From an uncultured Collinsella sp. (GTDB taxonomy: Bacteria > Actinomycetota > Coriobacteriia > Coriobacteriales > Coriobacteriaceae): DNA of 38,661 nucleotides. Below, piece by piece: positions 17,163-24,918 of the stretch (positions are counted from its first letter, which is position 1; each line of letters opens with the position of its first letter). The stretch covers positions 1 through 38,661 of the forward strand of contig CAUEQD010000019.1 of NCBI GenBank assembly GCA_959019945.1, written 5' to 3'. The position numbers and the translations under genes are program-made. The notes under the pieces were generated by a model, which was not told the DNA's origin, did no database searches, and saw nothing but the letters and a program-made list of their open reading frames with translations.

Positions 17163-18272
17163 ATGGCAAAGGTAAAAATCAGCGACGTCGCGCGCGAGGC
17201 CGGGGTTTCGTTGGGCACGGTTTCCAACGCGCTCAACCACCCCGAAAAGCTGCGCCCCGAGACCCTCAAGCTCATCAACGAGACCATCAATCGCCTTGGC
17301 TACCTGCCCAACCAAAGCGCCCGTCAGCTCGCGGGCGGCACCACCAAGTCCTTTGGCCTGGTCCTCCCCCGTCTCGATCACGGCTTCTCGCTCCAAATTG
17401 CCAGCGGCGCCCATAACGAGGCCCGCAAGCACGGTTACGACCTGCTCATCGCCAACGCCGATAACGACGATATTCTCGAGGACCATTACCTGCGCTACTT
17501 TATGGGCACCCAGATGTCCGGCGTCATGGTTCAGCCCATGGCATCCCCCGATTGGCACCCCGCCATGGCCAAGATGCCCGTGCCGATCGTCCACCTGGAC
17601 ATCCATTGCTCCGAGCCCGGTTACTACGTGGCCGCCGACAACGAGGCGCAAGGGCGCATTATCGCCGAGCTCGCCATCACCCGCGGCGCGCGCCATATCA
17701 CCGTTGTGGGCAGAGCGGCATTTATGCAGCTCACCCTGCGCGTACTTGGCATTCATAAGGCCCTCGTCCTGCATCCCGATATCAAGATCGAAGTCATCGA
17801 CGCCGGCGAGTGGAATACCGCCGCCGACGGCTATGGTATCGGCAACCAAATCGCCGAGCGCCCCGCGGACGAACGTCCCGATTTTGTCGTCGGCCTGACC
17901 GATGTGTTGGCCTCGGGCGTCGTTTCGGCACTGGTCGACAAGGGCATCTCTGTCCCCGGGCAAGTACGCGTGGCCGGATGCGACGGCAACCCGCTTGCAT
18001 GGAGCGGGTCGGTCCCCCTCACCACGGTAGCGCCCCCGGGCTACGAGATTGGCCGCAAGGGTGTCCAACTGCTGATGGAGCAAATCGAGAACAAGGCCCC
18101 GGCAAAGATCAAGCATATCCGTGTCGGCTCCGCAGCGCGTACCGTCACCGCAGTCGCCGCCGAGGATATCAACCGCCAAGAACTGGTACGTCCGTTCCTA
18201 CTGGAACGCGCAAGCACCCAGGCAAGCAGCCAGACCGACGCCACGGCCATCAACCTCGGTGCGTATCTATAG
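17163..18272 (+). CDS. LacI-family transcriptional regulator (orphan)
   Basis: A 369-aa repressor. The N-terminal helix-turn-helix and hinge are classic: KISDVAREAGVSLGTVSNAL (about 4-23), then LGYLPNQSARQLAGG. The periplasmic-binding-like sensor follows (about 60-335), with SGVMVQPMASPDWHP and the late PDFVVGLTDVLASGVV and VRVAGCDGN segments. The ATG at 17163 is chosen for AAAGGGG upstream; the frame stays open further back through a repeat. The C-terminal ~30 residues extend past the usual fold. No sugar genes are adjacent: it faces a HAD phosphatase gene convergently. It may act at a distance or control that phosphatase. Ligand unknown. Confidence 0.9.
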   Translation: MAKVKISDVAREAGVSLGTVSNALNHPEKLRPETLKLINETINRLGYLPNQSARQLAGGTTKSFGLVLPRLDHGFSLQIASGAHNEARKHGYDLLIANADNDDILEDHYLRYFMGTQMSGVMVQPMASPDWHPAMAKMPVPIVHLDIHCSEPGYYVAADNEAQGRIIAELAITRGARHITVVGRAAFMQLTLRVLGIHKALVLHPDIKIEVIDAGEWNTAADGYGIGNQIAERPADERPDFVVGLTDVLASGVVSALVDKGISVPGQVRVAGCDGNPLAWSGSVPLTTVAPPGYEIGRKGVQLLMEQIENKAPAKIKHIRVGSAARTVTAVAAEDINRQELVRPFLLERASTQASSQTDATAINLGAYL

Positions 18273-18299
18273 CACGCCCGCGAGTATGCTAAGTCGCCG

Positions 18300-18345
18300 C
18301 TTAAGCAAAAGGGGCCCGACCATTGCCGGACCCCTTTTGCTTAAG
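18300..18345. terminator. Bidirectional terminator between LacI and HAD genes
   Basis: A near-perfect inverted repeat with 15-bp outer arms (18300-18314 and 18331-18345) carries CCCCTTTTGC on both strands, so it can end both convergent transcripts. Confidence 0.8.
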
Positions 18346-18385
18346 CGCAAACGTGAGCAATCGCTCGTTTCAACGCCGCAATTTT

Positions 18386-19036
18386 CTAGCGCACAGTCTT
18401 GATTGCCGCCGCCAGGTCGAACAACGTATCGAGCACGGCCTCGCAGCCATCCACCACGTCCTGCGGCAGCGGCACAATATCGGGGACGGCAAAGACGTGG
18501 CAGCCGGCCGTGATGCCCGAGACGCAACCATTGCGCGAATCCTCGACCACGGCGCACTCCTCGGGGGCAAAGCCCGCACGCTCGCAGGCGAGCAGATACA
18601 TCTCGGGGTCGGGCTTGCCGTGCACGACGTCCTCGCCACACGTTACCGTTTCAAACTTGTCAAAAAGACCGACCATCTTAAGGTTGCGCTCGGCCGTAAC
18701 GAGGCGCGACGACGTCGCTAGACCCACGTGATAGCCCGCAGCCAGCAGCTCGTCTAGGCACTCGGCGGCACCGGCCTTAAGTTCCAGTTCGGTCTTGACC
18801 ATCTCGTCGCGAATCTCCTTGTGGCGACGATAGATCGCCTCGGTGGTTTCATGGCTGCCGTAATGCTTATCAAGGATGTCCATAACATCGGGCAGCGTGC
18901 GGCCGATAAACTGATGGATCAGCGCTTCATCAATCGCGAGCCCCAGCTCAGCGGCGCCTGCCTTCCAGGCCTTAATCCCCAAACGCTCGGTATCGACCAG
19001 CGTTCCATCCATGTCAAAAATAACAGCCTTGATCAT
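18386..19036 (-). CDS. HAD-superfamily phosphatase / phosphoglucomutase-like protein
   Basis: A 216-aa hydrolase of HAD subfamily I with a helical cap. D8 and D10 of IFDMDGTLVDTE are the nucleophile and acid/base. S109 in GLATSSR is motif II, K141 in HGKPDPEMYLLA is motif III, and E165-D166 in VVEDSRNG is motif IV. This set is found in beta-phosphoglucomutases and in sugar-phosphate phosphatases such as YniC. The ATG at 19036 follows GGGGGA. It is divergent from larE, 173 bp away, and convergent with LacI. A substrate cannot be assigned. Confidence 0.9.
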   Translation of the reverse strand: MIKAVIFDMDGTLVDTERLGIKAWKAGAAELGLAIDEALIHQFIGRTLPDVMDILDKHYGSHETTEAIYRRHKEIRDEMVKTELELKAGAAECLDELLAAGYHVGLATSSRLVTAERNLKMVGLFDKFETVTCGEDVVHGKPDPEMYLLACERAGFAPEECAVVEDSRNGCVSGITAGCHVFAVPDIVPLPQDVVDGCEAVLDTLFDLAAAIKTVR

Positions 19037-19096
19037 ATCGGTCCCCCATCGACTCTCGCTGTCGTATTGCCGCAACTCTACCGCATTTGGCAACTT

Positions 19097-19113
19097 GTAT
19101 ATAACGTATATAC
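19097..19113. promoter_or_regulatory. Palindrome between HAD and larE genes
   Basis: GTATATA-ACG-TATATAC is a perfect 7-3-7 inverted repeat in the divergent promoter region. It could be an operator or simply overlapping AT-rich -10 boxes. Confidence 0.35.
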
Positions 19114-19209
19114 CATATTGCACTTTCGTTACACAGATAGAAGTCTTATGGCAAGTAACGCATTAGGATTATAGTTTTCGATCGAGTACTCAACGATAAG
19201 GATCGTTTC

Positions 19210-20088
19210 ATGATTTTAGACACCACGGCACCCGCAGAGGAGCTTCAAGACAAGCTATCGGCGCTCGAACAGCTGCTTTTGGCATACGGACGCGTGGCTA
19301 TCGGGTTTTCCGGCGGCGTTGACAGCAGCTTTTTGGCCGCCGTATGCGCCCGCATCATGCCTACCAATACCCTCCTCGTCCATCTCACCACGCCGCTCAT
19401 CGGCACGCCCGAGCAGGCTTCGTTTGAGCAGTCCGTTGATGGGCAGGCCAATGAGGGGCCGCATTTTAAGCTCCCCGTGCTCAATCTTTCGGTGGATCAG
19501 TTGCAGCTCCCCCAAGTAGCCTGCAACGATGCCAATCGCTGCTACCACTGCAAGCACGCCGGCTTTACCGCCATCGTCAACCACGCCAAGTCGCTCGGCT
19601 TTCCCACCGTCATCGATGGCAGCAATGCAAGCGATCGCGGTGACTACCGCCCCGGCATGCGTGCGGCAGAAGAGCTCGGCGTACGCTCACCCCTTATGGA
19701 GGTCGGCTTTACCAAGGACGAAGAGCGCGAGCTGCTGCGCGCATGGGGCTATCCCGTTTGGAACCTACCGGCGGGAGCATGTCTTGCCACCCGCGTCCCC
19801 ACGGGCGAGGAGCTTACGCGCGAGAAAGTCGATTTAATCCGCGCCTGCGAGGATTACCTGCACGATCTTGATCTGGCACAGGTACGCGCACGCCTGGTCG
19901 GCGGCTGCATGCATATCGAGGCCGCACCCGCAGATGTTGCCAAGATTGCCACCCTCGGCGGTGCCGCCGTCGACGACAAGGGCAAGACCCCGCTGCCCGC
20001 CATTATCGAGTCCGCGCTGCGCGAGCTGGGCTGCGGCCATATCTCCCCCGAGGTCACCCCCTACATCCACGGCAACATGAACCTTTAG
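19210..20088 (+). CDS. larE: LarE-family sulfur transferase, three-cysteine type
   Basis: A 292-aa PP-loop ATP pyrophosphatase. LarE adenylates and then sulfurates the pyridinium carboxylate precursor of the nickel-pincer cofactor of lactate racemase. The PP-loop is SGGVDSS (34-40). Cys191 (PAGACLATR) matches the sacrificial cysteine of Lactobacillus plantarum LarE. In addition C111 and C114 form a CxxC (NRCYHCK). The CxxC plus Cys set marks the LarE class reported to bind a [4Fe-4S] cluster and act catalytically. The start follows AAGGAT. larA, larB and larC are not in the window, so it stands alone. A role in another sulfur transfer is possible. Confidence 0.88.
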   Translation: MILDTTAPAEELQDKLSALEQLLLAYGRVAIGFSGGVDSSFLAAVCARIMPTNTLLVHLTTPLIGTPEQASFEQSVDGQANEGPHFKLPVLNLSVDQLQLPQVACNDANRCYHCKHAGFTAIVNHAKSLGFPTVIDGSNASDRGDYRPGMRAAEELGVRSPLMEVGFTKDEERELLRAWGYPVWNLPAGACLATRVPTGEELTREKVDLIRACEDYLHDLDLAQVRARLVGGCMHIEAAPADVAKIATLGGAAVDDKGKTPLPAIIESALRELGCGHISPEVTPYIHGNMNL

Positions 20089-20115
20089 GTTACGCCGTTT
20101 TACAAACGGCGTAAC
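20089..20115. terminator. Hairpin directly after larE
   Basis: A perfect 12-bp stem (20089-20100 with 20104-20115) and a 3-nt loop start right after the stop codon. There is no T-tract, so it may protect the mRNA 3' end rather than terminate. Confidence 0.55.
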
Positions 20116-20128
20116 TGCTCGGCGCTGC

Positions 20129-20228
20129 GCGGGCTCCGGGCACGGCAATCTGACGTTCAACTTCACGGGCGCGACCAAAAGGTCAGCGCCCGCTTGTTTC
20201 ACGTCACCTTACCGCACCCGGAGCCCGC
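20129..20228. repeat. Large nested palindrome after larE
   Basis: The outer arms 20129-20140 and 20217-20228 are a perfect 12-bp inverted repeat. Inside, TGACGT/ACGTCA and GGGCGC/GCGCCC with GACC/GGTC stack in order around an AAAA loop. It fills most of the 307-bp gap between larE and the PTS operon; no ORF is supported there. Confidence 0.75.
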
Positions 20229-20264
20229 TCGCTCGCATATGCTCAACCTGGACTGCGTTAACTG

Positions 20265-20300
20265 ACCTGTCAATAAGGGACAGGTTTATTTTGGCAGGTT
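20265..20300. repeat. GGGACAG-family hairpin, copy 7 (CCTGCC arm type)
   Basis: Arms ACCTGTCAA (20265-20273) and TTGGCAGGT (20291-20299) pair with one G-T position; the core GGGACAG is at 20277-20283. About 45 nt of this copy is almost identical to the copies at 12971 and 17076. Confidence 0.85.
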
Positions 20301-20320
20301 TTATCTGGGGAAACGCAAAT

Positions 20321-20356
20321 AGGGCCGTGACACCCATACGGCGTCGCGGCCCTTTT
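20321..20356. terminator. Terminator between larE and the sugar operon
   Basis: AGGGCCGTGAC (20321-20331) pairs with GTCGCGGCCCT (20343-20353) with one mismatch. A T-run follows on the plus strand (20353-20356) and an AT-rich stretch on the minus strand, so it may serve both convergent units. Confidence 0.65.
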
Positions 20357-20395
20357 CCTTGGAGAAGGATCAATTGATTGAACGGGATGACCGTT

Positions 20396-20848
20396 CTAGT
20401 CTTCGAGTCCGCTATTGATGAGCTCCGCAATCTCAACGGGATCGGTGCTCGCGCGCACCTTGTCACGGAAGCCGGCGCCCATCAGCATCACGGCAGCCTT
20501 GGAGAGCAGACGCAGGTGCGTAGTTCCGGCCTCGCCGGCGGGCACGTACAGCGCGAGCGCAACATCGACGGGCACCCCATCGAAGCTCGGCCATTCAACG
20601 GGTTCGGTCAGTTTAAGCACGGCAACGCCCGGCGTGTGGATCGCGTCGCTTTTGGCATGCGGAACGGCAAAACCGGCGACAAGGCCGGTTTCGGCCTCGT
20701 TCTCGCGAGCAATGAAGGCGGCCTCTACGGCAGATGCGTCATCGGCAAAGCCGAGCTCGATGGCCTGCTCGGACAAATAATGCAGGGCGTCCTCGCGCGA
20801 GGCGGCGGTATACCCGATTGTCACTTGGTTGGCAGATACAAATCCCAT
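20396..20848 (-). CDS. PTS fructose/mannitol-type EIIA protein
   Basis: A 150-aa phosphocarrier of the EIIA-2 (fructose/mannitol) family that passes phosphate from HPr to the EIIB domain encoded by the first gene of the operon. The phosphorylated His is H64 in GFAVPHAKSD. The start at 20848 has GGAAGG upstream. It is the last gene of the six-gene operon, 11 nt after the transketolase C-subunit gene. As EIIBC lacks an A domain, this free-standing EIIA completes the transporter. Confidence 0.93.
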   Translation of the reverse strand: MGFVSANQVTIGYTAASREDALHYLSEQAIELGFADDASAVEAAFIARENEAETGLVAGFAVPHAKSDAIHTPGVAVLKLTEPVEWPSFDGVPVDVALALYVPAGEAGTTHLRLLSKAAVMLMGAGFRDKVRASTDPVEIAELINSGLED

Positions 20849-20859
20849 GGAAACCTTCC

Positions 20860-21798
20860 TTACAACACGGACCTGACCGCAGCTTCGATGCCGTCGGCGT
20901 CCAAACCGTACTTGTGCAGCAAATCGACCGCAGGGCCGGACTCGCCATACACATCGCGCACGCCGACGCGACGCATCGGCACCGGATGCTGCTCCGCGAG
21001 CACCGAGGCCACGGCCTCGCCAAGACCACCGATAATCGAATGCTCCTCAGCAGTGACCACACGACCAGTCTTCTTGGCGCTGGCAACCACCAGGCGCTCA
21101 TCAAGCGGCTTGATCGTGTGCATATTGATGACCTCGGCATCGATACCATCGGCAGCGAGCGCCTCGGCAGCCTCAAGCGCCTCAGCGACCATAAGGCCAC
21201 AAGCGATGATGGTCACATCGGACCCCTCGCGCACGACCACGCCGCGACCAATCTTGAACTCATAGTCCTCGCAGTCGTTGATGACCGGTGTTGCCAGGCG
21301 TCCGAAACGCATGTAGACCGGCCCCTCAAACTCATAGGCGGCGCGCACGCATGCGCGAGCCTCGATGTCATCGGCGGGAACAATCACCGTCATACCCGGG
21401 ATCGTGCGCATGAGCGCGATGTCCTCGCAGCACTGATGCGTGGCACCGTCTTCACCGACCGATATGCCCGCATGCGTGGCACCGATTTTGACGTTGAGGT
21501 GCGGATAGCCGATGGAATTACGCACTTGCTCGTACGCGCGGCCGGCAGCGAACATGGCAAAGGTGCTCGCAAAGGCGACGTGACCCGTGGTCGCAATGCC
21601 GGCGGCAAGCCCCATCAGGTTGCTCTCGGCAATGCCGGCGTCGTAGAAGCGCTCAGGGTGCGCAGCCTTAAACTTACCGGTCTGCGTGGCGGCGGCCAGG
21701 TCGGCATCGAGAACCACAAAGTCATCGCGCTCATTGCCCAGCTCGACAAGTGCCTCGCCATAGCTAACGCGCGTGGCGACTTTCTTGACGTCTGCCAT
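20860..21798 (-). CDS. Transketolase, C-terminal subunit
   Basis: A 312-aa protein with the pyrimidine-binding and C-terminal domains of transketolase. ThDP-activating Glu is expected in the segment FYDAGIAESNLMGLAAGIA-like (about residues 51-69). GATHAGISVGEDGATHQ and DDIEARACVRAA are typical of the split archaeal/Firmicutes type. The ATG at 21798 overlaps the stop of the N-subunit gene as TAATG, so the two are translationally coupled and will form one enzyme. It moves two-carbon units between sugar phosphates. Confidence 0.93.
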   Translation of the reverse strand: MADVKKVATRVSYGEALVELGNERDDFVVLDADLAAATQTGKFKAAHPERFYDAGIAESNLMGLAAGIATTGHVAFASTFAMFAAGRAYEQVRNSIGYPHLNVKIGATHAGISVGEDGATHQCCEDIALMRTIPGMTVIVPADDIEARACVRAAYEFEGPVYMRFGRLATPVINDCEDYEFKIGRGVVVREGSDVTIIACGLMVAEALEAAEALAADGIDAEVINMHTIKPLDERLVVASAKKTGRVVTAEEHSIIGGLGEAVASVLAEQHPVPMRRVGVRDVYGESGPAVDLLHKYGLDADGIEAAVRSVL

Positions 21799-22628
21799 TA
21801 GAGCTCCTCCCCTGCTGCTGCGAGCTCGGCCATGGCCTGCTCAAACTGTTCATCGTTGGGTGCCTTGCCGTGCCAGCCCACCTGGTTTTCCATAAAGGAG
21901 ACGCCCCTGCCCTTCACCGTCTCGGCGATAATGGCCACGGGCGAGTCGCTCACTTTGCGGGCCTCGGCAAAGGCGGCGGCAATCTGCGCCATGTCGTTAC
22001 CGTCGGCGAGCTCGATCACATGCCACTTAAAGGCGCGGAACTTGTCAGCGAGCGGCATGGCCGAGTTGACCTCATCGATCGTGCCGTCAATCTGCAAGCC
22101 GTTGTGGTCGACGACGGCAACAAGATTGTCGAGCGCATGGTTGCCGGCAAACATGGCCGCCTCCCACACCTGGCCCTCCTCGCACTCACCGTCGCCCAGC
22201 AACGTGTAGACACGGTAGCCGTCGCCCCAGTGCTTAGCGGCAAGCGCCATTCCAACTGCAGCAGAGATGCCCTGACCGAGCGATCCGGTGGACATATCGA
22301 TGCCCGGGGTGTCGTTCATGTTGGGATGGCCCTGCAGTCGGCTGCCAATATGGCGGAGCGTCTCGAGCTCTTCGACGGGAAAATAGCCGCGATTTGCCAA
22401 CACCGAATACAGGCCCGGCGCCGCGTGACCCTTGGAGAGCACAAAGCGATCGCGATCGGCCTTGTAAGGGTCGGCAGGATCGATATTCATTTCCTCAAAG
22501 TACAGATACGTCATGATGTCGGCAGCACCAAGCGATCCACCCGGATGTCCCGACTTGGCCGCGTGAACCGCAGTCACGACACCCTTCCTGACCTCATTGG
22601 CGACCTTCGCCAGCTCTTGGTTGGTCAT
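21798..22628 (-). CDS. Transketolase, N-terminal subunit
   Basis: A 276-aa protein carrying the ThDP pyrophosphate-binding domain. SGHPGGSLGAADI (26-38), STGSLGQGISAAVG (113-126) and GDGECEEGQVWEA (145-157, the metal-ThDP motif) are seen in order. The start at 22628 has GAGAGGAA upstream; the longer frame to 22688 has none. It is the fourth gene of the sugar operon, 63 nt after the transaldolase with an intergenic stem-loop between (22652-22680). It works with the C-subunit encoded next. Confidence 0.94.
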   Translation of the reverse strand: MTNQELAKVANEVRKGVVTAVHAAKSGHPGGSLGAADIMTYLYFEEMNIDPADPYKADRDRFVLSKGHAAPGLYSVLANRGYFPVEELETLRHIGSRLQGHPNMNDTPGIDMSTGSLGQGISAAVGMALAAKHWGDGYRVYTLLGDGECEEGQVWEAAMFAGNHALDNLVAVVDHNGLQIDGTIDEVNSAMPLADKFRAFKWHVIELADGNDMAQIAAAFAEARKVSDSPVAIIAETVKGRGVSFMENQVGWHGKAPNDEQFEQAMAELAAAGEEL

Positions 22629-22651
22629 ACGAATTCCTCTCTTGAGAACAA

Positions 22652-22680
22652 CCCCGGCACCGGATGACGCGATGCCGGGG
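22652..22680 (-). repeat. Intercistronic stem-loop between transaldolase and transketolase-N
   Basis: A perfect 8-bp stem CCCCGGCA/TGCCGGGG (22652-22659 and 22673-22680) encloses a 13-nt loop. There is no T-tract, so it may be an mRNA stability element. Confidence 0.6.
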
Positions 22681-22691
22681 CAATCCACTCG

Positions 22692-23375
22692 TTAAGCCTG
22701 AGCGACGACCTTCTGCCAGTCAGCCTCGAACGAGGCAAGGCCCTGGTCGGTCAGCGGGTGATGCAGGCACTTCTTGAGAGCGGCCATGGGCACGGTCGCG
22801 ATGTCGGCGCCAAGAAGAGCCGCCTGGGTCACGTGGTTGGGCGTGCGGACCGAAGCGGTGATGATCTCGACGGTGTCGTCGACGTTCTTGCCCGTCCAGT
22901 CGTAGTTCTTAATGCAGGTCACGACGTTGTCGAGCTGCGAGATACCGTCCTCGGCGATGTCGTCGAAACGACCGACAAACGGGCTGATGTAGCGAGCACC
23001 GGCGTTGGCGGCCATAAGGGCCTGCGTCGGCGAGAAGACGAGCGTCATGTTGACGCGCACGCCAGCATCGGCCAGCGCACGGCAGGCGGCAAGGCCGGCC
23101 TCGCACACGGGAAGCTTGACCACGATGTTGGGGGCGAGGGCGGCAAGGCGCTTGCCCTCCTCGATCATACCCTCGGCAGTGGTCGCGGTAGACTCGGCGG
23201 ACACGGGCAGGCCCTCGCAGAGCTCGGCAATCTTGAGCATATGCGGCTCAAAGTCGGCAAGCTTGCCGCCGGTCTTGGCGTACAGGGACGGGTTGGTGGT
23301 AACACCGGCCAGGCAGCCCCAGCTCTTGGCCTCGGCAATCTCGTCCAGATTGGCGGTATCGATAAAGAACTTCAT
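22692..23375 (-). CDS. Transaldolase of the short FSA/TalC type
   Basis: A 227-aa class I aldolase/transaldolase with a TIM barrel. GCLAGVTTNPSL (20-31) is the family start and K87 in NIVVKLPV is the Schiff-base lysine. NMTLVFSPTQAL and ISPFVGRFDDIAEDG follow. At ~225 aa this class includes both true transaldolases (TalC) and fructose-6-phosphate aldolases (FSA); a Tyr/Phe change that separates them cannot be judged safely here. The start at 23375 has AAGGGG 6 nt upstream. It is the third gene of the operon and acts with the split transketolase in sugar-phosphate exchange. Confidence 0.93.
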   Translation of the reverse strand: MKFFIDTANLDEIAEAKSWGCLAGVTTNPSLYAKTGGKLADFEPHMLKIAELCEGLPVSAESTATTAEGMIEEGKRLAALAPNIVVKLPVCEAGLAACRALADAGVRVNMTLVFSPTQALMAANAGARYISPFVGRFDDIAEDGISQLDNVVTCIKNYDWTGKNVDDTVEIITASVRTPNHVTQAALLGADIATVPMAALKKCLHHPLTDQGLASFEADWQKVVAQA

Positions 23376-23411
23376 GGTGAACCCCTTCAAAGGAAGCTAA
23401 AACTCAAAAGA

Positions 23412-23442
23412 ATGGGACAAAGGGACTGTCCCTTTGTCCCAT
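23412..23442. repeat. GGGACAG-family hairpin, copy 8 (perfect palindrome)
   Basis: 31 nt form one uninterrupted palindrome around a single central base: ATGGGACAAA, GGGACTGTCCC, TTTGTCCCAT. It sits between the GatZ-like and transaldolase genes, inside the operon. It is followed by a perfect 10-bp stem (23445-23454 with 23471-23480). Confidence 0.88.
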
Positions 23443-23499
23443 GTGCCGGGCCTGCAGCTGGGACATGCCCCAGGCCCGGCGTCGCGTAGGAAAAGCTAC

Positions 23500-24774
23500 T
23501 TACTCGGCAAGAGCGGCCTCGATGCGGGTCGTGACGCCCTTGAGGTTAAGACCGACGACGTACTGCTTGATCGGGCGCTTGATGTGCTCGATGACAAAGC
23601 GCTTGCCGTCGATGTCCTGAGCGGCGAGGTTGCGGTAGAGCTTCTCGACCTGCTCCTTGACCTCAGGATCGTTGAACGCATAGTGACCGGAGACATCCAG
23701 GATCTTCAGGCTGAGCTCATCGTCGGCAAGAATGTCGTCGACCTGCAGGTTGACGTCGTCGCCAGTCATCCACTTGCGCCAGCGCTCGGTCTTGATAGCC
23801 TTGACCAGCAGGGTGTGATACAGGTCGGAGGGGTCATCGCACAGACCGTTGTCGACCAGGATCTGCTCGGTGGCGCAGAGCTTGAGGTAGGCGCGGGTCT
23901 CCTCGGTGCCATACTGCGGAGCAACGTTGGAGGCGGTCACGTGTGCCGGGATGTGCTCGAGCAGCGTCGCGTCATCCAGATAGTCGGCGTTGTGCTCCTT
24001 CAGGCCCACGCCGTAGCGCTTAGCCATGTCGGCGAGCTCGCGGGCATTCTTGAAGTTGTAATGGCCGACCTGCTCGGTCCAACGGGTGAGCGTACCGGTC
24101 TGGCCGACGATAAAGGTGGGCATGGGGCAGCCGCGCTTCTCGAGCTCGGGCTGCAGCTGAGAAATGAACTCCTCGTACTTATCGGTAGAGGTCAAGCCGC
24201 CATTGGTCTCCTCGGTACCGACCTCATAGGCAACCTCGGGCAGGTTATGCTCGCGACGGTACTGCTCAAGGTAGTCGATAAGATCAATCGTGCGGCGAAG
24301 CACCACGTCGAGCGGAATAACCTTGCCGATCTGATAGGGGTCCTTGGTGGGGTCGACCATCAGCAGGTCAAAGCCCGCCTCCATGTCGGCGACGAAGGAC
24401 TTGCGGGCGAGCTCCATGGCCTCGTCCTCGGGCAGGTGGGCGTTACGCTCCTCGTCGCGCTGCCACGGACCGCCGTGATCGCGGCACAGGTAGTACGGAC
24501 CGGTGTAACCCACCTCGTCGGCAACCTTCTTGATGTCGGCGGCAAAGCGCGTCTGGTCCCAACCGTTGACGTAGCCGGCGCCCATCTCGTCCATATCGAC
24601 CTGGTTGCGGCTGGCGATAAACATGGGCGGGAAATCCTCGTCCTTGGCAAGCTCGAACACGGCCTGAATCAGGTTGGGGCTCATGGGGCCAATGCCGACC
24701 ATGGTTGCGTGATCGCCGCTATCCTGCAGCTTGAGCATGCCCTGAACGGCCTGACGGATGGTGAGGTTGGACAT
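23500..24774 (-). CDS. GatZ/KbaZ-family protein (tagatose-bisphosphate aldolase non-catalytic subunit homologue)
   Basis: A 424-aa TIM-barrel protein of the GatZ/KbaZ/AgaZ family. GatZ was first described as a stabilising partner of the aldolase GatY. Work on Agrobacterium galactitol and altritol pathways found a family member to be a tagatose-6-phosphate 4-epimerase. Seen here are FIASRNQVD, a metal-site-like CRDHGGPWQ (about 109-117), AYEVGTEETNGG, FIVGQTGT and VGLKEHNADYL. No GatY or sugar-phosphate kinase gene is nearby. The start at 24774 has AGAAGGAG upstream. It is the second gene of the operon. I infer a ketose-phosphate epimerase feeding fructose-6-phosphate to the downstream enzymes; not proven. 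Confidence 0.87.
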   Translation of the reverse strand: MSNLTIRQAVQGMLKLQDSGDHATMVGIGPMSPNLIQAVFELAKDEDFPPMFIASRNQVDMDEMGAGYVNGWDQTRFAADIKKVADEVGYTGPYYLCRDHGGPWQRDEERNAHLPEDEAMELARKSFVADMEAGFDLLMVDPTKDPYQIGKVIPLDVVLRRTIDLIDYLEQYRREHNLPEVAYEVGTEETNGGLTSTDKYEEFISQLQPELEKRGCPMPTFIVGQTGTLTRWTEQVGHYNFKNARELADMAKRYGVGLKEHNADYLDDATLLEHIPAHVTASNVAPQYGTEETRAYLKLCATEQILVDNGLCDDPSDLYHTLLVKAIKTERWRKWMTGDDVNLQVDDILADDELSLKILDVSGHYAFNDPEVKEQVEKLYRNLAAQDIDGKRFVIEHIKRPIKQYVVGLNLKGVTTRIEAALAE

Positions 24775-24843
24775 TTTGTTCTCCTTCTCCAGAGGATTTT
24801 TGACAAAAGTTCCCTGGGACCCAGATGTGGGCCCTATCAGTAC

Positions 24844-24903
24844 GGATGGATTTTGTTGTGTAGGGGCGGTTGTGCGGAGTCAAATCCATCCCTCCGCACA
24901 ACC
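24844..24903 (-). promoter_or_regulatory. Pseudoknot-like structure between EIIBC and GatZ genes
   Basis: Two perfect inverted repeats interleave. GGATGGATTT (24844-24853) pairs with AAATCCATCC (24882-24891), and GGTTGTGCGGAG (24868-24879) pairs with CTCCGCACAACC (24892-24903). The second left arm lies in the loop of the first stem, an A-B-A'-B' order. The two stems either exclude each other or form a pseudoknot. It lies in the 144-nt spacer of the operon mRNA. Confidence 0.75.
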
Positions 24904-24918
24904 GGAGTCCTTAAAGGT

